A DNA stretch of 64,000 bases from Serpula lacrymans var. lacrymans S7.9 (lineage: Eukaryota > Basidiomycota > Agaricomycetes > Boletales > Serpulaceae). Below the pieces are notes generated by a model. It worked only from the letters and a program-made list of their open reading frames with translations. It did not search any database and had not been told where the DNA came from. The position numbers and the translations under genes were made by a program. The stretch is from assembly GCF_000218685.1 (NCBI RefSeq), contig NW_006763290.1, forward strand, positions 696,723-760,722. Direction: 5' to 3'. This document shows, in pieces, positions 11,561-21,924 of the stretch (positions are counted from its first letter, which is position 1; each line of letters starts with the position of its first letter).

Positions 11561-12590
11561 TCTGCCCTTTTACTTAGTTTTATCACTCATTATTACTTAT
11601 TCACCAGAGCCTAAAACCCCAAATAACTGGGATTCCTACAAGGTAGAAGGTCCCTATCAAAGCATGCACATCAACACAGATTAAATTTAAAAGAAAAAAA
11701 TATCCACTGAGTTTCATAATGTGCTATAAATATTGGTACGGCTGATAGTAACTATCTTTGGATGGACTATGGGATCACCCCTGCATATGGATGATACATA
11801 TAGGTGTACAATTCTAAATTCTATCTATATTTAAACAATGACATAAAAGATTATGAGAGGGATCTTAGGTAATATGTGGAATTAACTATCTTAGGAAGCT
11901 TTAATAAAGTCTTCCATGGGTTTTTTGGTACAACCTGAGCTTTGCAAACCTATTGACATTACCTGTGAAAACCTGCAGATAATCCATTACATCTTAAAAT
12001 GTTACATATTTGAATAGAGTTATGTGCATTCATACTAACCTAATTATATATTATCACCTGGGTTATCTATTTATAGAATAACAACACAAAAACATCAGGA
12101 AATCGGGGAGGAGCTGTTATAACCAGGTGGAGTTGATAACCATTTGCCAAAATGCTGTGTCCCGGTAGTGGCTTGTATGTATTGATGAAGCATTACCAGA
12201 TATTAGCAGAGTAATAGTACATTGCACTTATATGATATGGCGAGTCTCATAATGTTATTCCACTGGTAATTAGTAATACGAGTGAGGGTGATTGTAGTCG
12301 AAGTCATCTCAATGGTTTGCACAGGTATAATTATGTGATGCTTTAACATCTGTGTTCATGATCCAACATTAGACTGTCAGGTTTGGTGAAGGATGTGTAT
12401 TCATGATAATAGTTAGTAATTATATCCCATATTCACAAACTGAGCCAGGGATAGTTGCTGTCTGCTCCAGCAGTACTGCGAATGACTGTAATTTTTCTAA
12501 TAAGACTATAAGTAACGGTAACTTGAAACTCGGATAAACCAATTCTTCTGAGAAAGAGGAGCTAACACTACAAACTGTAGTTCAAGTTTA
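11561..12590. other. No gene seen; downstream of the Plavaka reading frame
   Basis: The stretch is AT-rich without coding signal. It should contain the 3' end of the Plavaka element, whose reading frame stops at 12591, but I could not identify a terminal inverted repeat. Confidence 0.4.
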
Positions 12591-12817
12591 CTAATCATAA
12601 TTGTATCCTACTATATCTGTCCCATCTAGATCCAGTAACAATTTGTCAGTGTCCGAGTCCTCATCTGAGTCTTGATTGTAGCCGAAGTCTTTGTCTTCAT
12701 GGTCTTGCAGTGTGAATTCTGGGTTGACGTCCTCTTCAATAAATACATCGCTGTCCTCCCCGTTATCTTTATCAAGCTGATCTGACTGGTAATTAACTGT
12801 CTCAGAAGTTTGGACAG
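12591..12817 (-). pseudogene. C-terminal acidic tail of the Plavaka transposase
   Basis: This segment encodes VQTSETVNYQSDQLDKD followed by a very acidic tail (many Asp/Glu, ending GTDIVGYNYD). It looks like a small independent gene, but it joins in frame to the Plavaka reading that ends at 16939 once the copia element and one target duplication are set aside. An acidic C-terminus after the GLGIGH-TYA motif is usual in this family, as I recall it. Confidence 0.65.
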
Positions 12818-12822
12818 CATTG

Positions 12823-13071
12823 TGTTGGCATATTATATACATTACAATAGATTCTTCATTCTTGCAGTCACTTTCATTCAACTATTCCGACGTTCTGATA
12901 GATTACATAAGTTTCCTAATTAGGATACAGAAAAGCGCACTCATCCTACTTTAGACACCTCAGTCATTTACCAGAAAGACTGAGGTACAGTAAACACTAT
13001 TATTGCAGTTAAAACTCATACTTACACATTCCTTTAGAGTCTTTTACTTTACAGTTCTAGTCATCACATCA
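12823..13071 (+). repeat. 5' LTR of copia family 2
   Basis: It begins TGTTGGCATATTATATA and ends TCATCACATCA just before the primer-binding site. Compared with the 3' LTR it carries about 62 extra bases (roughly 12841-12903) between the ATTATATA start and TCCTAATTAGGATACAG. Confidence 0.85.
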
Positions 13072-13083
13072 GGTTATGAGCCC
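13072..13083 (+). promoter_or_regulatory. Primer-binding site for initiator tRNA-Met (anticodon arm), overlapping the gag start
   Basis: GGTTATGAGCCC follows the LTR end directly. It is complementary to the eukaryotic initiator tRNA-Met anticodon arm (GGGCTCATAACC), the half-tRNA priming known for Drosophila copia. The ATG inside it (13076-13078), complementary to the CAU anticodon, is also the first codon of Gag. Confidence 0.7.
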
Positions 13084-13582
13084 TGGTGACATGTCATTCA
13101 CCAGCAATGCTTCGAGTGCTACTTTTCAAGTACCTAAACTAGCAAAGGATGGTTCGAACTGGATCACATACAAGACAAGAGTCACTACTGCTGTCGAAGC
13201 AAGAGGACTGTCTAGATTCCTACTAGGATCTGCCCGGAAGCCACCTGTCAAAAATTACAAGTATGACTCGGCAGGTGTAGCTAAACTGGATGATGGAACA
13301 GTAATAACTGAAAAACAAATAGAGGAGTATGAGGCTAAAGTGGACAAATATACCCAAAAGGAGTGCCTCGTCACACAACAGCTATACTCAACCATACACG
13401 ATGAGACATTAATCCAGATACAGGACAAAAGCTCGGCAGCCACTATATGGGCTACTATAACCAAAATGCACGAAGGCAAATCAGAGATGATGCAGGTTGA
13501 TGTCCGACACAGGCTACAGGACCTCAGATGTCCTGAAAACGGCAATGTCAGGACTCATCTTGGTGACATGCTAAGACTAAAG
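13076..13582 (+). pseudogene. copia Gag, N-terminal part
   Basis: The frame opens MSPGDMSFTSNAS and contains LAKDGSNWITYKTRV, then LVTQQLYSTI and ATIWATITKMHEGKSEMMQ. This is the usual copia Gag (UBN2-like) core. After MLRLKE (about 13582) the sequence jumps to the region just before the pre-integrase domain. The rest of Gag with its zinc knuckle and the protease active site (DSGA region) are therefore missing, removed by an internal deletion. The apparent ORF runs on to 13696 only by reading the next segment in a wrong frame. Confidence 0.8.
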
Positions 13583-16500
13583 GAATGTATGCCCAAGGCA
13601 AGGGCACTGTATCAATCAATCTACCAAACGGAACAAGTGTCTCTCAGGTGCAACTACGAGAAACACTATACTGTCCCGACATGGCACAGATCCTAATATC
13701 AGCCAGCCGCATTGACAGTGCAGGATATGCCATACACATAGAAAATGGTGTATGCCTCATAAAAACGCCCCTACCACAACGCAAGGTCATAGCCATGATA
13801 CCGCAATCTGAAGGCCTCTATCAACTCACAAAAACAGAGAAATGGGGCACGCACCGGGCCAACATAGCAAAGCTGAAACTGGATGTAAACGAACTCCATA
13901 GAAAAATGGGTCACATAGGACACAAAGCCGCTGAACATCTGATCAAATCAGGGATGGCCGAAGGAGTTGATCTTGATCCTTCGACTACTATTGAATTTTG
14001 TGAGCCTTGTGTCAGAGCTAAAGCCCAAAGGAAGCCATTTCCCAAAATCAGCTATACTCGTGCTACATCATATGGAGAACACCTCCATTCAGACCTATGG
14101 GGACCTGCCTCTGTTGAAGACATAAGAGGAAAGAAATACATATTAACAATCACAGATGACTATTCCTGCGAATCCCATGTATTCCTACTAGCACGCAAGG
14201 ATGAAGTCCTCACACTATACCAGTGGTTCGAAGCGTGGCTAGGCACCCAAAAGAACAGTGCCAAAATCAAACATCTATGATCCGACAGGGGTGGTGAATA
14301 CACCAGCATAGAGTTTGATGAGCACTTGAAACGACAAGGCACAGCGCGCGAACTCACAGTGCATGATTCCCCACAGCAGAATGGAACTGCTGAAAGGCTG
14401 AATCGGACGCTACTGGAACTTGCACGTGCTATGCTAATAGTGTCAGGTCTACCTAAAATGCTATGGGGGGAAGTGGTGAAACATGCAGTCTGGATAAAGA
14501 ATCGATCACCTACCAAAGCATTGAAAGGGAAAACGCCGTATGAAATGGCCACTGGCGACAAGCCCATCCTGAATGATCTACACGAGTTTGGATCTACAGC
14601 TTATGTGAAAGCCATTGATGCGGGAAAACTTGAACCGCACGCTAAAATAGGAAAATGGGTGGGATTCGACAATGAGTCAAAGGGTTATAGGATATATTGG
14701 CGAGAAAAACACACCATAAGCGTCAAACACAACATCATTTTCAATCCGAACGAGCGACTCGAGCTGCTGCCGCAAAACGACCCACTCCTGCTTGATGTGG
14801 TCGAAAAACTGGACCAAGACAACCTGCAAACGAATGGATTAGCAAACGAGGAGCACAAGGACAACGCACCTATGTTTTTGGCACCAATGCCAGCCCAAAA
14901 CGAACTGGTAGTCCTCAAACAAGCACCAGATCCACCCATCCAGTCTTATCTGGTCGAAGAGGCACCCATCCATCCCAATCTCGAGATCCCTGAGCGTCCA
15001 CATTGTGGTCAACCGAAACCACCTGGTTTCTACCGCAACCTACACAAAAATGGGCGCGCAAACATCGCATGGTCGTCAGACATCAACAAAAACAAGGCAG
15101 CAACTCACCTGCACGCTATGGCAGCAGCTGACACAGCTGCTGAGTCGTCCGAAAACGACTCGCCCTCTATCAACGAGGCGCTAAACGGACCACATAGGAC
15201 GCAATGGTTAGCTGCAATAGCAGATGAAATAAACCAAATAGAAAAACTACACACCTGGGACCTTGTGCAGCCGCCTCCTAACGTGAACGTTATCCGCTCA
15301 CACTATGTGACAAGGATAAAGCGAGGACCAAATGGTGAAATCTTAAAATTCAAAATAAGATTAGTTGCAAATGGTAGCACCCAAATATATGGGTTTGACT
15401 ACACAGAGACCTACTCTGCCATCTCACGATTAAAGACAAATCGTCTTGTGCTCGCTCATGCAGCCGCTCTTGACTGCGAAGTCAGCCTACCTCAATGCAG
15501 ATGTCACAGAAGACATATATATGCAACCGCCGACAGGCCACCTAAATGCGAATCAAAGAGGCTTAGTCTGCAAACTAAAGAAAGGCCTGTATGGCTTGAA
15601 ACAGTCTGGAAAACAATGGTACAAAAGGCTCACCACAACATTCAAAAGACTTGGCTTCAAAAAGTCTGAGTACGATTATGCACTATTCCTACAATATGAG
15701 GATGCCAGTGGAATCGTCGTTTCTGTCTCTGTCGATAACATGGCAATCGCGGGAAGTCCAAAAGAACTAATAGAAAAATTTAAGAGGGGGATAAAAGATG
15801 AGTATGAGATAACAGACCTTGGAGAAATAAACTGGCTGCTTGGCATCGAGATCAAACGAGACCGACAAAGCCACACAGTCTCACTTGGACAACAAGCCTA
15901 CATTGACACCATCCTAAAAAGATTCAATCTTGAAGATGTCAAACCAATCTCTACCCCCATAGAACTTGGTTTTCTATTCGACACATCCCAATCACCTTCA
16001 ACACCAACCAAAATAGAGGAGATGAAAAACATACCCTACAGAGAAGCCATTGGCTCTCTGATGTATTTATCCCTTGCAACTAGACCTGACATCTCTTTTG
16101 CCATCTCATCCCTATCATGTTTTCTCCAAAATCCAGGACGTACACACTGGGAAGCGGCCAAACAAGTGTTCAGATACCTCAAGGCAACGAGGAACCACCG
16201 CTTACTAATCTGTCAGAGCCAAGAAGGACTGGTCGGTTTCTCGGACGCTGACTATGCTTCACATGCCCATTGACACTCTATATCTGGCTACGTTTTCCGC
16301 ATAAACGGTGGTGCTGTGTCCTGGAATAGTAAAACCCAACCGATAGTCACTCTATCAACAACAGAGGCTGAGTACGTCGTGCTGACACATGCGACCAAAG
16401 AGGCAATCTGGCTCACACATATATGGGCTGAAATCACCAATAAATCAATGCAACCACCAGTCCCTCTGCACAGTGACAACCGTGGTGCTATAGAGCTAAC

Positions 16501-16696
16501 AAAGAACAATGTGTACCACTCGAGGACCAAACACATCGACATCCACTTTCATTTCATTCGACAAACTATAGAAAACAAAGCAATTTAAATATTCTACTGT
16601 CCTACTGAAGAAATGCCTGCAGATTGCCTCACAAAACCACTGGCTCGACCCAAGCTAGAATATTTTGTCAAGATGATGGGAGTGAGTTCGGTTTGA
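13583..16696 (+). pseudogene. copia Pol (protease tail, integrase, RT, RNase H), multiply broken
   Basis: In order: protease tail and pre-integrase with the HHCC zinc finger (LHRKMGHIGH ... FCEPCVRAK, about 13900-14030); integrase with the three acidic residues in HSDLWGP, SDRGGEY and NGTAERLNR (14090-14400); RT from about 15190 to 16250; RNase H up to PADCLTKPL and the stop at 16694. Defects: TGA at 14278-14280 just before SDRGGEY, a frameshift near 15475, and TGA at 16271-16273 in AH-stop-HSISGYVF. The RT catalytic YVDD reads SVDN, so one essential Asp is lost. A purine tract GAGGGGGTG (16695-16703) precedes the 3' LTR. Confidence 0.85.
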
Positions 16697-16703
16697 GGGG
16701 GTG

Positions 16704-16938
16704 TGTTGGCATATTATATATCCTAATTAGGATACAGAAAAGCGCACTCATCCTACCTTAGACACCTTAGTCATTTACCAGAAAGACTGAGGTACAGTAA
16801 ACACTATTATTGCAGTTAAAACTCATACTTACACATTCCTTTAGAGTATTTTACTTTACAGGTACATTTGATTAATATATCAGTCATTTACCAGAAAGAC
16901 TGAGAGTCTTTTACTTTACAGTTCTAGTTATCACATCA
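16704..16938 (+). repeat. 3' LTR of copia family 2
   Basis: Same ends as the 5' LTR (TGTTGGCATA ... ATCACATCA). It lacks about 62 bases near its start. Near its end it has about 60 extra bases that repeat CAGTCATTTACCAGAAAGAC and the CTTTTACTTTACAG segment, a local duplication. Confidence 0.85.
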
Positions 16939-19821
16939 TACTGCTGCTGGGTAGGAACACCATGAAGTCGTTTGTGGCAAAGACCCCAAGTCTGTTGATG
17001 CCTTCAGATGCTTCACCGCAGGCATATGTGTGGCCGATCCCCAAGCCCCAATGATACTGCATCATCATGTCTTGATCTACAAACCTGTAAGAAACATATT
17101 GGTAGGTTTCTTTAGCGTTAAACATAGCTGGGACTAACCAATTAACATAGTACTTTTTCCAATCTTGTGCATCCTGAGCAAAGTTGGACATCCCAATGCC
17201 ATCAGGATGTAATTTCCCTTCGTGAAATGCTGGTACTAGGTGGCAGCTCGGCAGAACATCGGCTGGGTTGACAAAGCCAAAAGCATCATCTTCAGCTATG
17301 GGAACAAAATGTAGCATGTTGAGTTTGTACCAGCCTGAGTCTGTTTCTCTGTTCAAAGGACCGCACAATTTGTACCACCTCACGAATAGAAATTCCATCT
17401 TACACGTGTAATAAGTTGTGACTTCTTGACCAGTACATACAACATTTGTGTGGTAAATGCCCAAGACACGAGCATAATAGAATGGGTGGGAGGGGCGTCG
17501 CAGATTGGTGTCAAATCCATCCAGAGGAGCTAGTAACATGATATTGCAATGGTCCGTGCGTGGGTTAACAACATCTTGTGCTTGGCGGATATTGTATGTT
17601 GTGTAGTTGATGCAAAAGATGTTGTGAATATATATTCTGTCATTTTTTAATATGACTTGAATGGAAGGTTGCTGGTTTGGTGAGGGATCATTAAGGTGAC
17701 GCTCGGAAACAATAGGAGCGAGAAGAGTCAATTGCATACAGTGAAGTAAGTGAATCTTGAGGTTTGGTACAAAATCCTATAGCAAATCAGATTGATACTG
17801 GAATTGTACAGTATTGATTTGTCTCTTACCGTGCAAGCTGGATCGTGGGAGTACATTTTGGAGAAGAATGTGATGTGCAAAGGTGAGTTTTGAGACTTCC
17901 CTATGTGATGATGGTCATCAAGAGTGCTGGCCTCCTGACCAGCAGCAACAGCATGATCCTCAGAAGACATGCCAAGCTTCTGGCGCATAAGACGTATACG
18001 GGCCTCCCAACGCTCAATGTGAGTAAGCTGTTCAGTGTAGGTTTTCTTGCTGGTTCTTTTGAATCTAGACTTCCCTGTCTGGTGCTCTAAGTCACCCTGG
18101 GCACCGGTTATTACAAATGAAGCAAGATATGGTTAGGTGAACTTACGTGCTAGGGAGTCTATAGTGCCAAAGCATGCGCTTGGGGATTATCCTGCACAAA
18201 TTAGGTGGAGTTTATAGGTTTGTAGGTTGAATGACTTGGGTTTTTAAGCGTCTCCTGATGATGTTGACTGAATGTCAGTGCCTTGCTGGATTTGACGGCG
18301 CCTTTGTGCATCGGCTTTGCCCCGGAGTTCCCTAGTACAGAAGGCAGAGCAAGTATTTGCAGCAAATTATCGCAATTTATCACCTAGATTTTTAGTTACT
18401 GCATCTAGTATTTTCAGAGTATTGTCAGTATGCATGTGTAGTTTAGCTAAACCGTGCCAATGAGCCGTGCAGAGTAGCAAGCTCAATATTTGAGTGTTGT
18501 GTGTTCAGACACCACTACTACGCACCAAAGTTGGAACTAAGGATTCGGCCATCAGGAATCCATTAACTTTGTTGCTGTTCACAGCATAATTCTTCTTGTA
18601 GATTGAATCACAAGCAACTGCAACCTTCTTCTGCTGTTCAGCATTGTCAATGTGGATTTTGACGACTCAATTCAGCATATTGGTGTCTTGTCCAACATTG
18701 GGAACCAAAGTCATAGGTGTTACACACCGAGGACAGGGACAGTTTCCAAGGTTTTTTATACTCACTATTAGTATCCTACATAAAATGAGCAAGATTGTTG
18801 CACAGAACACAGTGGACCTACTTTCTAGGGTAATCTGCCATATATGTTAGGATGCAGGGATAAAACTGACAATCAATGCCATCACAACACTTGATAACAA
18901 CACCATGCTGATACACATGTAGGAATTCATCATCAAGTAGAATACACCATTGTGCATGAAAATACTTGCACTGACAATGTGTCATGAAGGCGCTAGTAAG
19001 CTTGCTATTGCCGGTGTGAGTCTTTGCAAAATCTTTGAAGCTGTCTGGGAGCTATAAATCAATAAAAACAAGTCAAACAGTGTGAATGAGCTACAATAGA
19101 GACAGCACTCACAGATTGAAAATAGGCCGTCTGGTTGCACAAGTGACAGGATGGTTTGGCGCGACGATACTTGAATTCATTGGCAAAATAAACATAAAGC
19201 AGCCAAAGTTTTGCATTGCCAAAGGAAGTAAGTTGGAATCTGACGAAAACATGAAACCAGCCACCACACGTTGAAGGTTGCACCTGGGCTCTGGTGGGGA
19301 TTCTTGAAGTTCATGATAAGCTTTCAGAAATGCATCTGAAGTATAAGCCTTGCCGTGGACTCAAGCTTCATGCAATTGATCACTTGGAACCCAGAACAGT
19401 TTGTATGGCTCATAATAAAAAAGCTGGTCATCACGAGGGTTTGCGAGCTTATCAAGAAGGATCTGAATGAGTGAACAATGGAACAAATCAGTAACATGAT
19501 AACCATGGGTCCCAGGGTCCGCTGATCTGCTATAAAATGGAACTGAAATGGTTACAGGTGTTTTTTGCCAGCCTGCATCCTGATCCAGCCATTCACCATT
19601 GAGATTATCGAGGCCCAAGTCCTTGTTAATTTTGCTCCACTTTACATTTTGAACGTCTTCAGGACAAAAGGATGGGTTTCCAATGATATCAATGAGCTGC
19701 CTGAAAGATTCCTGCGACTTCTGAACACTATAATTCCGATACCAGTCTCCCAGATGAAAGCAACTTTTGTTTGGGTATGGGCTGAAAGAATGATCACTAT
19801 GTCCTTCAACTCAAAATGGAG
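16939..19821 (-). pseudogene. Plavaka transposase, main part, frameshifted
   Basis: From the N-terminal side, several frames together give: QLIDIIGNPSFCPEDVQN and GLDNLNGEWLDQDAGW (near 19700-19560); VPFYSRSADPGTHGYHV with DQLFYYEPYKLFW; FGNAKLWLLY ... EFKYRRAKPSCHLC (19230); LDDEFLHVYQHGVVIKCCDG (about 18930); ILIVSIKNLGNCPCPRC (18770); a Cys/Arg-rich helical segment near 18330; DDHHHIGKSQNSPLHI (17900). The last ORF, 17737-16931, has FCINYTTYNIRQAQDVVNP, FYYARVLGIYHTNVV and YHWGLGIGHTYA. This order is that of Plavaka transposases of mushrooms. Many stops and frameshifts make it dead. Family assignment is from memory of these motifs. Confidence 0.8.
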
Positions 19822-20232
19822 TGTTACAATAACACATTTTCGGACCTTTAATTTTCATTCTCCTCTTTAACCTTTTACTGTAGTTTTCCCACTCCGTGCC
19901 ATGCGGCACTTTTCCTTTTGTTCAAACTCCACTTTCTCGTGCTGCACTGCCTTTCTTTTTATCTTAGATACAAGTCTCTCATGCAGGGGAGCTGGTCACA
20001 CGGGCTGCGCCCTCTGACATCATCAGCCACTGCCTTCATCAACTGTATAGTACATATGTACAAACCTGTAGTAGTATATATACCCCAATAGATCAAGGAG
20101 ACTCCTCAGCGAGTCCTCCTGTTGTATCCTCACAACTAACTTGTTGAAGCCTAAAGGGTAACCACTCCCTCATCATCATCTCTATAGTTGGTTCTAGTTG
20201 TGCGCCAGAGTAACAAACTCTTGGTTGTTACA
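19822..20232 (+). repeat. 5' LTR of gypsy A
   Basis: The LTR is 411 bp, starts TGTTACAATAACACA and ends TTGGTTGTTACA. Copies in other states are at 4040-4393, 28612-29026, 33326-33590, 39967-40380, 41735-41960 and 44245-44668. Confidence 0.88.
20074..20120 (+). promoter_or_regulatory. LTR TATA box and conserved hairpin
   Basis: TATATATACCCC (about 20075-20085) is followed by GGAGACTC-CTCAGC-GAGTCCTCC (20097-20119), an 8-bp stem with one bulge, at the place expected for the transcript start. The hairpin is kept, with sequence changes, in the other copies of this LTR (for example 4316-4330). Confidence 0.5.
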
Positions 20233-20740
20233 TTAGGACTTGCTCTTTTTACTCTCTCGCACATTGTGCAAACCCGGACCCCAGGGTTAAGGGGATAGTG
20301 TTATTATTTAGGGATATCCCATATAGCAGAAGGGCGCGCTCTTCGCAACGGCCCCATAGTGCTCCGGGAGAAAGGACAAATCACGTTTTCTTGATACGTG
20401 GCCCCCAGTGTTAAGGGGAGTACCTTAGCTTAGCAGTTGGTGTGGAACCACTGTTGATTAGTTTTAGAATACAAAGATTCTTCTTCAAATACCTCTGACC
20501 AGGCCGGGCATTTGCCTCCGCCAGTCTGGAAAAGGGCTGACAGCTTAACAAGCGGGCCACCCCCTGACAACTGTTCGGACCAGGGTTTACTACGAATACT
20601 TTTTACATACATTTCAAATACTATAGTGTGGGTAGTCGGAGATTGAGATCCGATACTTAGCTGGGAAGAGGTAGATCCACAGATAGCAAGCGGGGACCCC
20701 CAGTTACCTTTTTTTACTTTTACAAAGAGAACAAGTCGAT
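20233..20740 (+). other. Untranslated leader of gypsy A
   Basis: This lies between the LTR and the gag ATG. It starts TTAGGACTTGCTC, the same sequence (TTAGGACTCG) that follows the LTR in copy A2. No conventional TGG primer-binding site was recognised, so the primer is unknown. Confidence 0.55.
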
Positions 20741-21538
20741 ATGTTGTTGCAAAGCCAACCTGACGTGAACACTCTGTTGCACAACATGCGTGCACAGATT
20801 TTGGCGTTGACCACGCAACTCACCGAGCTGCAGGCGAACCCCACTGCAGCAACCCCCTCGGTTGAGAAAAGGTTCAACAAGAAAGTCGAAGTTGTCGCTG
20901 ACCCTGGCGCCTTCGAAGGAGACAGAGCGCAATTCACCGAGTGGTGGATCAAACTCCAGATTTGGGTCAAGGCAAATTGGGATGTGTTTGCCGACGACTT
21001 TGAGGTAGCAACAGCAGTGCTATCTTAACTAAAAGGACCTGTGGCGGGTCAATACGCCCAAGATAGAATGCAGGAGTGTGGCCCACCTGGGACAATCTCA
21101 AAGTGGAGATTGAAAAATATTTCAAACCACAAGCTGAGCATGACTGGGCGCGTCAGCAAATCCGTTCCTTCAAGCAAGGCAACATGAGGATAGATGATTT
21201 TGTGACCCGGTTCCTGGCTCTCTCCATCCAAGGGGGCTTAGGTAATGAACATGCAGTGGAACTGCTGGAACGCAATGTGAACCCCACATTGCAGAACAGC
21301 TCTATCTGCAGGATATGAGGAGTGACAACCTCTCCCAAGCAGCGGAGGAGGTACAAAAAATAGGTAGGGCCATAGAGCTCTACAAAATGCACCAAGGTGG
21401 CGGGTCCACCACCAAAAACAACTATTCCCAGAGGAGCCCTGGGTCATCAAACCAACATAAAAACCACTCTCACGGGTTCCAACCATTTTGGTCGCAACCA
21501 GGACGGGGCGTTCCTATGGATATCGACACGGTCCATGG
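20741..21538 (+). pseudogene. gypsy A Gag, first part, cut by gypsy B
   Basis: The frame opens MLLQSQPDVNTLLHNMRAQI and has the retrotransposon Gag core DPGAFEGDRAQFTEWWIKLQ and WPTWDNLKVEIEKYF ... IRSFKQGNMRIDDFV. A TAA at 21026-21028 follows ATAVLS; the A2 copy has TGA at the same codon (39235-39237). The ancestral codon was probably CGA, changed on both strands in this copy. A frameshift follows near 21310. The gene is interrupted at the TSD CATGG (21534-21538) and continues at 28369. Confidence 0.82.
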
Positions 21539-21924
21539 TGTAAAACCCTTATCCCCTATACCGAGTTAACGGAGGGATGAAGGCTCAAATCAAACAAGTA
21601 GCATTACAAGATAGCGATTGAGAATTAATCAACAACTGAGGAAAGTATGTACATGATGGTCTACTATATATATGTTTCTGAAAGTCAGCCATGAGGCGCT
21701 GACTGAGCTAACATGCAGCAGCCATGAGGCGCTGACTGATGTTCTTTGTAATGGTTCTAGACTTACGTCACGTGATGGTCACGTGATCTGGTATAACTAC
21801 GTGTTATGTATCCGCGCTAAAGCAGCAGCTTAACATATCTTATCTGTCATGTGATTTAGATATCAAAGAAAAATGAAAAAGGAAACTAGCGCTTAGACCA
21901 GCGCTTCTGGTTCAAGTCGTGACA
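21539..21924 (-). repeat. 3' LTR of gypsy B
   Basis: On the plus strand it starts TGTAAAACCCTTATCCCC and ends AAGTCGTGACA. It contains two CACGTG sites in GTCACGTGATG-GTCACGTGATC (21767-21788) and a partial tandem duplication around AGCCATGAGGCGCTGACTGA that the other LTR lacks. Confidence 0.93.

Larger units (their letters stand above)
12823..16938 (+). mobile_element. Ty1/copia element, family 2, nested in Plavaka
   Basis: This is an LTR-bounded copia element with the order gag, pre-integrase zinc finger, integrase, RT, RNase H. LTRs start TGTTGGCATA and end ATCACATCA. The flanking 5-mers are CATTG (12818-12822) and TACTG (16939-16943), which differ by two C/T changes. I take them as a decayed target duplication. 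It is inactive because of an internal deletion, frameshifts, several stops and a lost RT catalytic residue. Confidence 0.88.
12591..19821 (-). mobile_element. Plavaka-type (CMC) DNA transposon remnant, split by copia
   Basis: A Plavaka transposase reading runs on the minus strand from 19821 to 16939. It is interrupted by the copia element 12823-16938 and resumes in the same frame at 12817, ending at a stop at 12591. The right side is cut by the gypsy-A LTR beginning at 19822, so the N-terminal zinc-finger part is missing here. Terminal repeats were not found. Confidence 0.78.

Noticed and set aside
12591..12881. A separate small acidic-protein gene on the minus strand
   Set aside because: Its first 20 or so codons lie in the copia LTR, and from 12817 on it joins in frame to the Plavaka transposase ending at 16939, so it is better read as the transposase tail.
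16931..17737. An intact host gene of 268 codons
   Set aside because: Its motifs (INYTTYNIRQAQDVVNP, YARVLGIYHTNVV, GLGIGHTYA) are those of the Plavaka transposase C-terminus and it continues the frames to its right.
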